Source: Pseudoalteromonas gelatinilytica (GTDB taxonomy: Bacteria; Pseudomonadota; Gammaproteobacteria; Enterobacterales; Alteromonadaceae). From it: a DNA stretch of 64,000 nt. Position numbers and translations under genes: made by a program. The notes under the pieces are model-generated. The model was not told where the DNA came from. It did not search any database and saw nothing but the letters and a program-made list of their open reading frames with translations. The stretch covers positions 1 to 64,000 of the forward strand of contig NZ_LRRU01000020.1 in assembly GCF_001641615.1 (NCBI RefSeq). The letters run 5' to 3'. Each line of letters begins with the position of its first letter. Positions within the stretch are counted from its first letter, which is position 1. Of this stretch, positions 10,366-19,419 are shown piece after piece.

Positions 10366-11868
10366 ATGGAAGCTTTAGTAAGCGCCGTTAATGACATAAT
10401 TTGGAGTAATGCACTCATTTATTTATGTCTAGGTGCAGGTCTGTTTTATTCCGTTTTAACCCGATTCGCGCAAGTTAGACATTTTAAAGAAATGTGTAAG
10501 TTATTGCTTAGCTCTAATAATTCAGATACGGGTATTTCTTCGTTCCAAGCGTTAGCTGTATCATTATCGGGCCGTGTTGGTGTAGGTAATATTGCTGGCG
10601 TTGCAGCAGCTATTGGCTTTGGTGGTCCGGGTGCAATTTTCTGGATGTGGGTAGTTGCGTTCTTAGGCGCAAGTACTGCGTATGCCGAGTCAACCCTTGG
10701 TCAAATTTATAAATCAGAAGAAGATGGTCAGTACCGAGGTGGTCCTGCTTATTACTTTGACCGTTGCTTACAGCAAAAGTGGTTAGCTGTATTATTTGCA
10801 GTCTCAGCGATTATTGCCTGTGGTGTATTCCTGCCGGGTGTTCAAGCGAATGCAGTCGGTAATGCATTTACACAAGTTTTCGGTGAAGGCACTCTCGTTA
10901 GCACCAGCTTTGGCGAAGTAGGTAGCTTTAAGTTAGTTGCCCTTGCAATCATCTTAATTGTGCTAGCGTTTATTATCTTTGGTGGCATTAAGCGTATCGC
11001 AAACTTTACACAAATCGTGGTGCCATTTATGGCGCTAGGTTACATCGTATTAGCGTTAATTGTGGTGTTTTTAAACTTAGATAAAGTACCAGGTATCTTC
11101 TCAATGATTTTATCTGATGCATTCACAGCACAAGCAGGCTTTGGTGCTGCCATTGGCTGGGGTGTTAAACGTGGTATCTACTCAAACGAAGCTGGTCAAG
11201 GTACGGGCCCGCATGCAGCTGCAGCAGCTGAAGTTGATCACCCAGCACAGCAAGGCTTGGTGCAAGCGTTCTCTGTGTATGTTGATACTATTTTTGTGTG
11301 TACCGCAACGGCGCTAATGATTTTAATCACAAATCAATACAACATTGTGGGTGAATTACCTGCGGGTCAATTTATTGTGCAAAATGTTGATGCAGCAACA
11401 GAAGTAGGCTCAGCTGCTTTCACACAAATGGCGTTATTTAGCGTATTTGGTGGGTTTGGTGAAGCGTTTGTAGGTATTGCCTTATTCTTCTTCGCATTTA
11501 CGACCATTCTTGCTTATTACTATATTGCAGAAACTAACGTTGCTTATTTGAACCGTTACTTCAAAGGTAATATTCCACTGGTTGCCGTGAAACTTGTGAT
11601 CATGTTTATGGTGGCATACGGCATGGTAAATAGCTCTGGCTATATCTGGAACATTGGTGACATTGGTGTAGGCTTAATGGCATGGATCAATATTGTCGGT
11701 ATATTAGCTATTTTCTTCGTCGCAAAACCAGCGCTTAACTGTTTACGTGATTACGAAGATCAAAAGAAAGCCGGTGGTGAAATTACTTTTGACCCAGTTA
11801 AATTAGGCATTAAAAATGCGACTTTCTGGGAAAAGCGTTTAGCTGAAAAGGCGAAAGAGAAACAATAA
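10366..11868 (+). CDS. Alanine/glycine:cation symporter, AGCS family
   Basis: A 500-residue inner-membrane protein with about 11 hydrophobic segments. It carries the family signatures SLSGRVGVGNIAGVAAAIGF (about residue 66) and GWGVKRGIYSNEAGQGTGPH (about 265-285). AGCS members take up alanine or glycine with sodium or protons. The ATG is preceded by AGAGGAT, a good ribosome-binding site. About 285 bases upstream are gene-free; I looked for a glycine riboswitch there and did not see one. Monocistronic with a terminator at 11973. Confidence 0.95.
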   Translation: MEALVSAVNDIIWSNALIYLCLGAGLFYSVLTRFAQVRHFKEMCKLLLSSNNSDTGISSFQALAVSLSGRVGVGNIAGVAAAIGFGGPGAIFWMWVVAFLGASTAYAESTLGQIYKSEEDGQYRGGPAYYFDRCLQQKWLAVLFAVSAIIACGVFLPGVQANAVGNAFTQVFGEGTLVSTSFGEVGSFKLVALAIILIVLAFIIFGGIKRIANFTQIVVPFMALGYIVLALIVVFLNLDKVPGIFSMILSDAFTAQAGFGAAIGWGVKRGIYSNEAGQGTGPHAAAAAEVDHPAQQGLVQAFSVYVDTIFVCTATALMILITNQYNIVGELPAGQFIVQNVDAATEVGSAAFTQMALFSVFGGFGEAFVGIALFFFAFTTILAYYYIAETNVAYLNRYFKGNIPLVAVKLVIMFMVAYGMVNSSGYIWNIGDIGVGLMAWINIVGILAIFFVAKPALNCLRDYEDQKKAGGEITFDPVKLGIKNATFWEKRLAEKAKEKQ

Positions 11869-11972
11869 ATCTGGTTTTTGAGTTTTTGTAGAGGATTTAG
11901 TTGTGCAGGTTTTCGAATCTTCACAATTGAGTGAAATTCAAATAAGACATCGACTCATAAAACAAGTACAAT

Positions 11973-11999
11973 AAAGGGCGCCTAAAGGCGCCTTTTTTA
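11973..11999 (+). terminator. Rho-independent terminator of the AGCS symporter gene
   Basis: GGCGCC-TAAA-GGCGCC core flanked by A-run and T-run. It ends just before the next small gene, which argues against an ATG at 11999 for that gene. Confidence 0.9.
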
Positions 12000-12019
12000 T
12001 GCGTATTATGGAGAAAGAT

Positions 12020-12346
12020 ATGGCGATTATTAGTTGCCCGCAATGTGCAAAATCAATATCTGACAAACATAAACAATGTCCGCATTGTGAATGCCAAGTC
12101 ACCGATCTAAGCAATGAGCAGTTGCAGCAAATGCAAAAAGAAACGCGTATTCGTAGACAACAAAAGTTTATGAATCAGTCTTTCCTCGCACTGATTTTAT
12201 TTTTAGGGGGCTTTTTCTGTTTTTATTTTATGCACCCCGAAGCAAAATCTCCTGAGTGGTATGCCTATTCAGCGGCAATGGCAGTAGGTTTTGTGTGGTA
12301 TATCATAAGCCGCATTTATTTAGTTGTTTTGAAAAAGAAAAAGTAA
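12020..12346 (+). CDS. Small zinc-ribbon membrane protein
   Basis: A 108-residue protein. Residues 5-20 contain two CxxC knuckles, CPQC and CPHC, forming a zinc ribbon. A charged Gln/Lys-rich linker follows, then two transmembrane segments (about 55-75 and 80-100) and a Lys-rich tail. I place the start at ATG 12020 because GGAG lies 6 bases upstream; the upstream ATGs at 11999 and 12008 lie at the end of the terminator. It is 1 base from the DUF1315 gene, so the two are probably co-transcribed with the DUF349 gene. Function unknown. Confidence 0.75.
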   Translation: MAIISCPQCAKSISDKHKQCPHCECQVTDLSNEQLQQMQKETRIRRQQKFMNQSFLALILFLGGFFCFYFMHPEAKSPEWYAYSAAMAVGFVWYIISRIYLVVLKKKK

Positions 12347-12347
12347 C

Positions 12348-12629
12348 ATGAATATTGATCACATCGTAAAAAATATCACCCCAGAAGTATTTGAACGTCT
12401 TCAGTATGGCGCCTCAACGGGTAAATGGCCCGATGGCACACCGTTAACTGACGAACAAAAACAACAAACCGTTCAACTCGTGATGCTTTACCAAGCTAAA
12501 GTTTCGCAAACCAATGAGCAGTTTACCATTGGCGCAAATGGTGAAATGGTGCAAAAGAGCAAAGCTCAATTGCAAAAAGAATTCGCATCAGAAAATGAAA
12601 TAGCTAGGTTTAGTGAAAATGATCTTTAA
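12348..12629 (+). CDS. DUF1315 (YeaC-like) protein
   Basis: A 93-residue soluble protein beginning MNIDHIVKNITPEVFERL, with the family core FERLQYGASTGKWPDGTPLT and a C-terminal half that is charged and helical. The family is widespread in gammaproteobacteria and has no known role. It overlaps the start of the DUF349 gene by 11 bases, implying translational coupling. Confidence 0.85.
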   Translation: MNIDHIVKNITPEVFERLQYGASTGKWPDGTPLTDEQKQQTVQLVMLYQAKVSQTNEQFTIGANGEMVQKSKAQLQKEFASENEIARFSENDL

Positions 12630-15300
12630 ACACCTGTTTACTCCGAAATGGAAGCACCCTAAAAGCCAAGTTCGTTTAGCCGCGGTTGAACGCCTTGATA
12701 CAGAACGTGACCTTAGCATCTTAAATAGCATTGCCCTTGAAGATAGCTCAGCTGAGATCCGTAAAAAAGCCTTAAACAAAGTCAATGATCTTGTATTATG
12801 GTGGCAAGTTTATAAGCAAGACCAAGCACTTAAAGAAATTGCAGAGCAGCATATCAACCAAGCGGTTTTAAATACCGATAGCAAATTAGATGCAAATATC
12901 AAAAACGAGTTTATTGAGCGTTATGCGCCAGTAAAAACACTCGAAAAGCTAGCGTTTGCTGAAAAAGAAATTCAAGTTCGCGTTAAATTATTAAAGCGTT
13001 TAGCCAATCCAAGCCTAATTGATAAAGCCTTTAAAGAAGGCCGCGAAGAGCTGCAATTACAGCTTGTTGAGCTTGTTATTAACCACCAACTTGCAAAACC
13101 ACTACTAAAACATGCGCAAGGTGAAGCACACACACAACTGGCGACTCACCTTGAGAATGAACGCTTAGCGATAGAAATGCCCGCCAAAGTAGAAGCAGAT
13201 ACACGCGTGGTATTGGCAAAGCTGAATGCGCTGCGTGATAAGCATGATTTTCAATTAGTATCGATGCAACATGCTGAATTATTACAGCAGTGGCAAGCTA
13301 TCGAATTAAAGTGGCTGAGCGAAGAACAAGTCAGCACACTTGATAAAAAGTATTCAGCAATTACGCAAAAGCTTGAGTCTCATATTGCACAACTAAGCAA
13401 AGAGCATGAAGCTGCACAGCAAGTGTTAGCTGAGCAACAGCGTCAAGTATTAGCGCTTGCGAGCCTTGAAGCAATTGGTGAAGAAATAGAAAACGCTTTG
13501 CAATTAGGCTTAGAAACGCCGGAGCAAATTCAGCAAGATTGGCTTGAGGCTAAAGTTGCAGAGGCAAAAGATACGCTAGTAGAGGCTAACTTAACTGAAA
13601 ATCAAAATGTCCGTGATGTAAAACAGCACTTAACAAATTTATTCAATCAAGTTGAACAGTTACCGCAGCTAGTTAGCGCGATTGCTGAGTTTAAAGAGGC
13701 ATTTGATAAATTAAACACGGTGGCAACGTCTGAAGACGAAAACGAGTTTGATAGTCTAAAACAGCAGTTTGAACAACAACAAAAACTTGCACGTAAAAAG
13801 CTGGCAAGTATTCCTAATCGCTTACAAGGTCGCTTTAAAGCAAATTTAGCTGAAGCAGTAAATAGCTGGCAGCAAGCGATGGCACCGCTTACTAATAAGT
13901 TTGAGAAGAACCAACAAGCAGCGAAACGTAAAGGCCGTGATGTAAAACGTTTAATTGAGCAAGGTCGCTTTAATGTTGCATTTGGTGTATTCAAAGGCTT
14001 TGAAGAGTTATATGCCACGCTTACAGAGTATTACAAGCAGCCATTAACTAGCTTAAAAGCTGATTTAGAAACACAATTAGCAGAAGCAAAAGATTGGCAA
14101 AAATACGCATCAGCGCCAAAGCGTGATGCATTACTCGTGGAAGTAACTGAACTTGCTGCAACTGAGTGTACTGACCCTAAACAACGTGCTGAACAAGTTA
14201 AACAGTTACGTCGTCGTTGGAATGAATTAGGGCGTCTAGATACTGATGCAGAAAAGCAACAAGGCGAGTTATTCGATCAACACATTGAATTACTGTTTGC
14301 GCCGTGCCGCGAGTATTTTGCAGAGCAAGAGCAGCAACGTGAGCAAGCTAAAGCACAGCGTGTTGAAATAATCACGCAAATGCAGCAGCTTACTGAGCTA
14401 AATACTCAGTCTGACGAGTTCGATTGGAAGCAGTTTGAAAGTAAATTTAATCGAATTGCAAAGACATGGCGTTCAGCGGGTAATGTTGACCCTAAAACGT
14501 ATCGTGAGCTGCAAGCACAATTCAAAGCTGCACAATCACAAGTACAATCTCAACTAATTGCATTTCATAAAGCAAATGCTGAACAAAAAGCAGCACTTGT
14601 TGAGCAAGCAACACTGTTATCGCAGAGCGATGATTTAGCGGCTGCATGCCAAGAGCTTAAAGCGCTTCAACAAACGTGGCAAACAATCGGCTTTGCTGGA
14701 ATGAAGGCAGAAAACACCTTATGGCAGCAATTTAGACGTGTTAATGACGACACTTTTGCGAAGCGTAGCGCTGAGTTTGAACAGCAAAAGCAAGTTCAGC
14801 AGCAAAATGATGAAGTTGCAGCAGCGCAGTTAGCTGAGCTTGAATCTGCACTTGAGGTTGTCGTTCATCTTGCACAGCTTAAAGATTTAACAGTAAAGCT
14901 GGCAGAGCTTGAGTACTCAAAAGCGTTATCAGCGCGTGTAGCTCAGTTAGAGGCTGCGATTAGTGCAAAAACAGCGCTAATTAGCAAGCAAGCTGAGCAG
15001 TCTAAGTTAACGGCTTTATTTGCTGCTCTTGAGAGCGGCAGAGAACTGCCATCGCAGTTCCAAGCTTCATTAATAACTAATCTAAACGCTGCGCAGCTGT
15101 TAACTCGTATCGAAATTCTAGCGGGCGTTGAATCGGCCGATAGTCAGTTACGTATGACAGAGCAAGTTGCGATGTTAGATGATAAACACCGTGGCGAGCA
15201 CGCAGATGTTTATTATTACTTAAAGCAATTACTTGCAGTCAGTGAGGGTTCAGTTTCAGCTGACACACTAGCAAGGCTTAAAGCAATATTTGCAATTTAA
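12619..15300 (+). CDS. Large DUF349 repeat protein
   Basis: An 893-residue soluble, almost entirely helical protein rich in Gln, Ala, Glu and Lys. The N-terminal 60 residues (start MIFKHLFTPKWKHP) look like a HEAT-like repeat with an RLAAVERL core. Several DUF349 units follow, for example around RRRWNELGRLDTDAEKQQGE (about 525) and KTWRSAGNVDPKTYRELQAQ (about 620), each with a conserved W-x-x-G/A turn. I chose ATG 12619 over GTG 12613 because the family begins MIFKHLF. The role is unknown; repeats of this kind suggest a scaffold. Confidence 0.85.
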   Translation: MIFKHLFTPKWKHPKSQVRLAAVERLDTERDLSILNSIALEDSSAEIRKKALNKVNDLVLWWQVYKQDQALKEIAEQHINQAVLNTDSKLDANIKNEFIERYAPVKTLEKLAFAEKEIQVRVKLLKRLANPSLIDKAFKEGREELQLQLVELVINHQLAKPLLKHAQGEAHTQLATHLENERLAIEMPAKVEADTRVVLAKLNALRDKHDFQLVSMQHAELLQQWQAIELKWLSEEQVSTLDKKYSAITQKLESHIAQLSKEHEAAQQVLAEQQRQVLALASLEAIGEEIENALQLGLETPEQIQQDWLEAKVAEAKDTLVEANLTENQNVRDVKQHLTNLFNQVEQLPQLVSAIAEFKEAFDKLNTVATSEDENEFDSLKQQFEQQQKLARKKLASIPNRLQGRFKANLAEAVNSWQQAMAPLTNKFEKNQQAAKRKGRDVKRLIEQGRFNVAFGVFKGFEELYATLTEYYKQPLTSLKADLETQLAEAKDWQKYASAPKRDALLVEVTELAATECTDPKQRAEQVKQLRRRWNELGRLDTDAEKQQGELFDQHIELLFAPCREYFAEQEQQREQAKAQRVEIITQMQQLTELNTQSDEFDWKQFESKFNRIAKTWRSAGNVDPKTYRELQAQFKAAQSQVQSQLIAFHKANAEQKAALVEQATLLSQSDDLAAACQELKALQQTWQTIGFAGMKAENTLWQQFRRVNDDTFAKRSAEFEQQKQVQQQNDEVAAAQLAELESALEVVVHLAQLKDLTVKLAELEYSKALSARVAQLEAAISAKTALISKQAEQSKLTALFAALESGRELPSQFQASLITNLNAAQLLTRIEILAGVESADSQLRMTEQVAMLDDKHRGEHADVYYYLKQLLAVSEGSVSADTLARLKAIFAI

Positions 15301-15305
15301 CGAAT

Positions 15306-15333
15306 AAAAACCGCTTTTTATAGCGGTTTTTTT
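15306..15333 (+). terminator. Rho-independent terminator of the DUF349 operon
   Basis: ACCGC and GCGGT arms with loop TTTTTATA, A-run before and T-run after. Confidence 0.88.
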
Positions 15334-15355
15334 CCGTGTTTTTTTGAGGAAAACA

Positions 15356-15913
15356 ATGAGAATTTTATTACTACTTACCTGTTTATTTTTAGGGGCTTGT
15401 AAAAGTACAGATCAAGGGATGTCGGTGTACTCGTTTACCAATTCAGAAATTGAAGCAGCCCTTGCTGATCAATTACCAAAATTAAGTGAACAGATAAAAT
15501 TGATGGGCTTACCTGTTGATTTTGCTGTAAACGACCTAAGTGTCAATGTTGGCCCAGATAAGCGTGACGTGGTGGTTTTAGGGGCTGATTCTAGTGCTGT
15601 TATTAAAGCTTTCGCACTTAAGTATCCAGTACGCTTAAAGCTGCAAATCGAAGGTAGCCCATTTTATGACAGCGAGAAAAAAGCAGTCTTTTTACGTAAT
15701 GTAAAATTGGTTGATACAACAATCGACACCGCGGGTTTCAAGGGCAGCTTAAACTTATTAGATGATCAAGCAATGCAAGTGATTAACGGCTTTTTAGCGG
15801 TTAACCCCGTCTATAAGCTAAATATGAATGACCCTAAAGTCGCATTATTGAGCAAATTACCATTAGATATGAAAGTATCTCAGGGTGAAATTATCTTAGT
15901 GCCCACACTGTAA
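15356..15913 (+). CDS. DUF1439 (YceB-like) lipoprotein
   Basis: A 185-residue lipoprotein with signal LLLLTCLFLGAC; Cys at about residue 15, then KSTDQ, consistent with outer-membrane sorting. The body FTNSEIEAALADQLPKLSE and the later VNPVYKLN block match the DUF1439/YceB tubular lipid-binding-like fold. ATG 15356 has GAGGA 5 bases upstream; a TTG start at 15344 would place the ribosome-binding site inside the gene. Monocistronic between two terminators. Function unproven. Confidence 0.82.
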   Translation: MRILLLLTCLFLGACKSTDQGMSVYSFTNSEIEAALADQLPKLSEQIKLMGLPVDFAVNDLSVNVGPDKRDVVVLGADSSAVIKAFALKYPVRLKLQIEGSPFYDSEKKAVFLRNVKLVDTTIDTAGFKGSLNLLDDQAMQVINGFLAVNPVYKLNMNDPKVALLSKLPLDMKVSQGEIILVPTL

Positions 15914-15929
15914 AACTCTTTGATATTTT

Positions 15930-15955
15930 AAAGCGGCTTCATGCCGCTTTTTTTG
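15930..15955 (+). terminator. Rho-independent terminator after the DUF1439 gene
   Basis: AAAGCGGC-TTCAT-GCCGCTTT hairpin followed by T-run. Confidence 0.9.
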
Positions 15956-15962
15956 TAATTGC

Positions 15963-15991
15963 TTGTTAAGCAAATTTAACCTTGTCATAAT
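15963..15991 (+). promoter_or_regulatory. Predicted sigma-70 promoter of the sigma-54 activator gene
   Basis: TTGTTA (15963-15968) and CATAAT (15986-15991) are separated by 17 bases, with expected transcription start near 15998. The palindromic site at 15995-16010 covers that start, a layout typical of autorepression. Confidence 0.6.
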
Positions 15992-15994
15992 TGC

Positions 15995-16010
15995 TCGTGA
16001 TATTTCGCGA
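15995..16010. promoter_or_regulatory. Palindromic operator site A
   Basis: TCGTGATATTTCGCGA, a near-palindrome. It shares the TCGYGATATWTCRCGA pattern with two sites after the regulator gene. It overlaps the predicted transcription start of the regulator and ends 14 bases before its ATG. Confidence 0.7.
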
Positions 16011-16024
16011 GTTGAGTGATTGCT

Positions 16025-17431
16025 ATGATCAAGGAATTTTTAAACGACCCCACATTATTACTAAATGCTGTAGGCGAAGGTATTTATGGCTTCGATTTAT
16101 CGGGAAATGCGGTTTTTGTAAATCCTGCTGCTGAGCGCATGACCGGCTGGAAAGCAGACGAACTCCTTGGTAAAAAAATACACCAATATCATCACCATAC
16201 ACGTAAAGATGGCTCACCATATCCCGCAGATGAATGCCAAATATATTGCACTATGTTTGATGGCAAACATCGACATGTAAACGATGAAGTATTCTGGCGT
16301 AAAGATGGAAGCTATTTTGCCGTTGAGTATACTTCAACACCAGTCTATAAAAACGGTGCCTTGATTGGTGCAGTCGCGATTTTTCGCGATGTATCAAAAC
16401 AGCAGCAAACAGAAGTGGCTTTACGTGACGCACTAGCGCAAGTTCAACATTTATCTGAGCAGCTACAAGCTGAAAATGCGTACCTTATTTCAGAGTTAAA
16501 CGAAGATTGGCAAGACTCAGGTTTGGTCGGCCAAAGTCATTCGTTTCAAAGTATGCTCGAGCAAATTACCCTGGTAAGCCAAACCAATAGTACGGTTTTG
16601 ATTTTAGGTGAAAACGGCACAGGTAAAGAGCTGGTGGCACGAAACCTTCACCGTTTGAGTAATCGTGCTGAGCAACCTTTCATAAAAGTAAACTGCGCGG
16701 CGTTTTCAGCCAACTTAATTGAATCTGAATTATTCGGTCATGAGAAAGGGGCGTTTACCGGTGCTAATGAACGCAGAAAAGGGCGTTTTGAACTGGCTGA
16801 TAAAGGCACTCTATTTTTAGATGAAGTGGCCGAGCTGCCATTAGAGGCACAAAGTAAATTACTGCGCGTGCTACAAGAGCAAGAGTTTGAGCGCGTCGGG
16901 GGCAGTCAAACCTTAAAAGTGGATATCCGAGTGTTAGCTGCAACAAATCGTAATTTGTGGCAAATGGTTGAGCAGGGCAGTTTTCGAATGGACTTGTATT
17001 ATCGCTTAAATGTGTTTCCTATTCGTGTGCCTGCGCTTCGTGAGCGAAAAGAAGATATTCCACTACTCGCAGCAAATATTATTACGCAGCTGAATAAGCG
17101 CTTAGGTAAACAGTTAAAAGGGCTAAGCAAAGCAACACTCACCAAACTGGCGAATTATGATTGGCCAGGCAATATTCGTGAGCTACAAAATATCCTTGAG
17201 CGTGAAGCTATTTTGTCTAAGCAAACGGTACTGCAGCTTTCAGCACCTTTGAGTAACGAGCAATCAAATGAGCAGGTGGTTTCTCTTGATGCAGTACAAA
17301 AGCAGCATATTTGTGAGGTGCTAAAGCGCTGTAACGGGCAAATATCAGGTGAAAATGGTGCCGCAACCTTGCTGGGACTTCCAGAAAGTACCTTGAGATC
17401 AAAAATGAAAAAGCTAGCTATAAAACGGTAA
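16025..17431 (+). CDS. PAS-domain sigma-54-dependent transcriptional activator
   Basis: A 468-residue bacterial enhancer-binding protein. An N-terminal PAS domain (about 8-125) carries a His/Cys-rich patch ([16 protein letters not shown]) that could hold a ligand or metal. A coiled linker leads to the AAA+ domain (about 160-395) with Walker A GENGTGKE, the sigma-54 contact loop GAFTGA, Walker [10 protein letters not shown] and a DWPGNIREL motif. A C-terminal Fis-type helix-turn-helix (about 425-468) ends [14 protein letters not shown] 16025 is preferred to GTG 16016. There is no receiver domain, so it senses directly rather than through a kinase. Flanking palindromes suggest autoregulation and control of ccoG. 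The signal is unknown; redox, oxygen or copper is plausible from the target. Confidence 0.93.
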   Translation: MIKEFLNDPTLLLNAVGEGIYGFDLSGNAVFVNPAAERMTGWKADELLGKKIHQYHHHTRKDGSPYPADECQIYCTMFDGKHRHVNDEVFWRKDGSYFAVEYTSTPVYKNGALIGAVAIFRDVSKQQQTEVALRDALAQVQHLSEQLQAENAYLISELNEDWQDSGLVGQSHSFQSMLEQITLVSQTNSTVLILGENGTGKELVARNLHRLSNRAEQPFIKVNCAAFSANLIESELFGHEKGAFTGANERRKGRFELADKGTLFLDEVAELPLEAQSKLLRVLQEQEFERVGGSQTLKVDIRVLAATNRNLWQMVEQGSFRMDLYYRLNVFPIRVPALRERKEDIPLLAANIITQLNKRLGKQLKGLSKATLTKLANYDWPGNIRELQNILEREAILSKQTVLQLSAPLSNEQSNEQVVSLDAVQKQHICEVLKRCNGQISGENGAATLLGLPESTLRSKMKKLAIKR

Positions 17432-17432
17432 T

Positions 17433-17468
17433 TCGCGATATATCACGACCATTCGCGATATATCGTGC
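17433..17468. promoter_or_regulatory. Paired palindromic upstream activator sites B and C
   Basis: TCGCGATATATCACGA at 17433-17448 and TCGCGATATATCGTGC at 17453-17468, centred 20 bp (about two helical turns) apart, starting right after the activator stop codon. They match site A at 15995-16010. They lie about 90-120 bp upstream of the predicted -24/-12 promoter start, the usual distance for sigma-54 activator binding. Confidence 0.75.
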
Positions 17469-17528
17469 TTTTTAGGGGTTAAATGTAAATTTAGTCGTTT
17501 AATATCAATGGTTTATTTTTATTTTGTG

Positions 17529-17545
17529 TTGGCCTGATAGTTGCT
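17529..17545 (+). promoter_or_regulatory. Sigma-54 (-24/-12) promoter of ccoG
   Basis: TTGGCCTGATAGTTGCT fits the TTGGC-N7-TTGC consensus with exact GG-to-GC spacing. The expected start is near 17556, 27 bases before the ccoG ATG. The -12 element lies in the loop of a 9-bp perfect inverted repeat (17532-17540 with 17546-17554). Confidence 0.8.
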
Positions 17546-17582
17546 CTATCAGGCTATTACCGACACAAAAGTAAGTAGCAAA

Positions 17583-18965
17583 ATGAAATTTGATATTAAA
17601 GAGCAAGACTTAATCATCAAGCCCTACAACCAAGAAGGGCCAATTTATATTCGTGAGCAAAAGGGATACTTCCAACGCATCCGTCGTTATTTAGGCTGGG
17701 TGCTGATGCTGACATTTATCGCCATTCCGTGGATCCCCTATGATGGCCGTCAAGCCGTATTACTCGATGTAGCCAGCCAAAAATTTACCCTATTTGGTTT
17801 AACGCTGTTACCACAAGATTTTATGATCTTAGCCATGTTATTTATGACAGGAGCGTTTGCTTTGTTTTTCGTCACTAATTGGTTAGGGCGTGTTTGGTGT
17901 GGTTACACTTGCCCACAAACAATTTGGATGCTGATGTTTACTTGGGTCGAACACAAAGTTGAAGGTAATCGTAATCAGCGCATTAAACTTGATAAAGCAG
18001 ATTGGTCAGTGAGTAAATGGCAAAAGAAAATCACTAAGCATGCAGCTTGGCTGGTGATCTCTTTGCTTACATCGATGTCATTTATGGCTTATTTCATCCC
18101 CGCTAAGTCTTTATACATGAGCTTATTTACCTTAGAAATGTCTGGGATTGTCAGCTTTTGGGTATTCCTGTTCGCATTTTGTACCTATGGCAATGCGGGA
18201 TTCTTACGTGAAAAAATGTGTACTGTTGCATGTCCATATTCACGATTTCAATCAGTGATGTTTGATAAAGACACGTTAGTTGTTACCTACGATCAAGCGC
18301 GAGGGGAGTCTCGTGGTGCACGTAAGCGTAAAGCCGATCCTAAAGAGTTAGGCTTAGGTGACTGCGTAGACTGTAACCTATGTGTCGAAGTATGTCCGGC
18401 GGGTATAGATATTCGTAATGGCTTACAGTATGAATGCATAAACTGTGGCTTATGTATTGATGCATGTGATAGCACTATGGAAAAATTCAACTATCAAAAA
18501 GGCCTGATCAAATACGCGTCTGAAAAACAAATGGAAGGCAAAGCGACCAACCCATTTAGGTTAAAACTGCTTGGCTATGGTGGTTTAACGGCGCTGTTTG
18601 TTGTGGGCATGGTTGTGTGGATGGCAATGCGTACACCTATAGAGGCTTCTGTCATTCGTGACCGTAATGCACTGTATCGTGTTAATTTTGAAGGCTTAGT
18701 TGAGAATCCATATACCTTATCAATTATCAACAAAACACAGCATAGCTTGAGCTATTCAATTGGTATCAGTGGTATTGAAGAAGCAAGCTTACAAGTACCA
18801 GATACCATTACGATTGAAGCAGGGCAGATGAAACGTGTGCCTGTCACTGTGGTTGCAGATGGCTACGAATTGAAATCAAAAGTAACGCCTATCAGTTTTC
18901 ACATTCAAGCATTAGAAGATGCTGATATCGCAATAACTAAAGAAACTAAGTTTTACCGAGATTAA
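17583..18965 (+). CDS. ccoG: Cytochrome c oxidase accessory protein CcoG (FixG/RdxA family)
   Basis: A 460-residue membrane iron-sulfur protein of the family linked to cbb3 oxidase assembly, proposed to reduce copper for the catalytic centre. There are about five transmembrane segments, with a CGYTCPQT motif after the second. Two ferredoxin-type clusters are present (CVDCNLCVEVCP and CINCGLCIDACD, about residue 262-300). A C-terminal periplasmic Ig-like domain (about 350-460) follows the last membrane span. ATG 17583 is used because upstream codons lie inside the -12 promoter element. No ccoNOPQ, ccoS or ccoI genes are nearby, so this copy stands apart from an oxidase operon. Confidence 0.95.
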   Translation: MKFDIKEQDLIIKPYNQEGPIYIREQKGYFQRIRRYLGWVLMLTFIAIPWIPYDGRQAVLLDVASQKFTLFGLTLLPQDFMILAMLFMTGAFALFFVTNWLGRVWCGYTCPQTIWMLMFTWVEHKVEGNRNQRIKLDKADWSVSKWQKKITKHAAWLVISLLTSMSFMAYFIPAKSLYMSLFTLEMSGIVSFWVFLFAFCTYGNAGFLREKMCTVACPYSRFQSVMFDKDTLVVTYDQARGESRGARKRKADPKELGLGDCVDCNLCVEVCPAGIDIRNGLQYECINCGLCIDACDSTMEKFNYQKGLIKYASEKQMEGKATNPFRLKLLGYGGLTALFVVGMVVWMAMRTPIEASVIRDRNALYRVNFEGLVENPYTLSIINKTQHSLSYSIGISGIEEASLQVPDTITIEAGQMKRVPVTVVADGYELKSKVTPISFHIQALEDADIAITKETKFYRD

Positions 18966-18988
18966 CCTCAATCACGGCTCCAGAAACG

Positions 18989-19018
18989 AAAATGGCTTGT
19001 TTTTAACAAGCCATTTCT
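18989..19018. terminator. Convergent stem-loop between ccoG and the STAS-like gene
   Basis: AAATGGCTTGTT pairs with AACAAGCCATTT. One arm contains the stop codon and last codons of the minus-strand gene ending at 19003. The minus-strand side has the better T-tract. Confidence 0.7.
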
Positions 19019-19419
19019 GCGAATTCGAGCTGCTTCAGGACATACGCTTTAGCGCTGTCTAAATCATCAAATAAACAGTCCATTATTTGAATCGGTGATT
19101 GCGCTTGCGCAATGATGCGTTTCATCTGATTAAGCACAATAGACGAACTAAACATATAAGCAGTTGCGATACAATTAGTGCCGTGTAGAGCACGAAATAA
19201 ATGCGTGAAGCCGCGTTCGGCATCAGGGGTAGTAGCAAGTAATTGGGTAGAATGACTAATATACGCCCACGGCTTTCCAGCTAAAGCAGAAATATGCTTT
19301 TTTAAATCGACTGCAAAGTCATTGACCAAACGTGCGTTAATATTACCAGAAAATTGCCCAATAATAATTGGACCATCAGTGATGATACTGACACTGCCAT
19401 AGTGATTCTTAAATTCCAA
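19003..19419 (-). CDS. Hypothetical protein, STAS/SpoIIAA-like
   Basis: A 138-residue soluble protein with no signal peptide. The pattern GPIIIGQFSGNINARLVNDF, a mid-protein VNDFAVDLKK...WAYISHS block and a closing FDDLDSAKAYVLKQL helix resembles SpoIIAA/STAS-like proteins. That is a weak fold-level impression, and no functional residue can be assigned. GGGAAGC precedes the ATG. TAGACA and TAAAAT upstream, 16 bases apart, could be its promoter. It has its own terminator and no obvious partner. Confidence 0.55.
   Translation of the reverse strand: MEFKNHYGSVSIITDGPIIIGQFSGNINARLVNDFAVDLKKHISALAGKPWAYISHSTQLLATTPDAERGFTHLFRALHGTNCIATAYMFSSSIVLNQMKRIIAQAQSPIQIMDCLFDDLDSAKAYVLKQLEFAEMAC

Noticed and set aside
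11999..12019. Earlier ATG starts for the zinc-ribbon gene
   Set aside because: They lie at the end of the preceding terminator, whereas ATG 12020 has a GGAG ribosome-binding site.
13647..14018. 123-residue reading frame opposite the DUF349 gene
   Set aside because: It is a long antisense frame caused by the Gln/Ala/Lys codon pattern of the real gene; no ribosome-binding site or family likeness.
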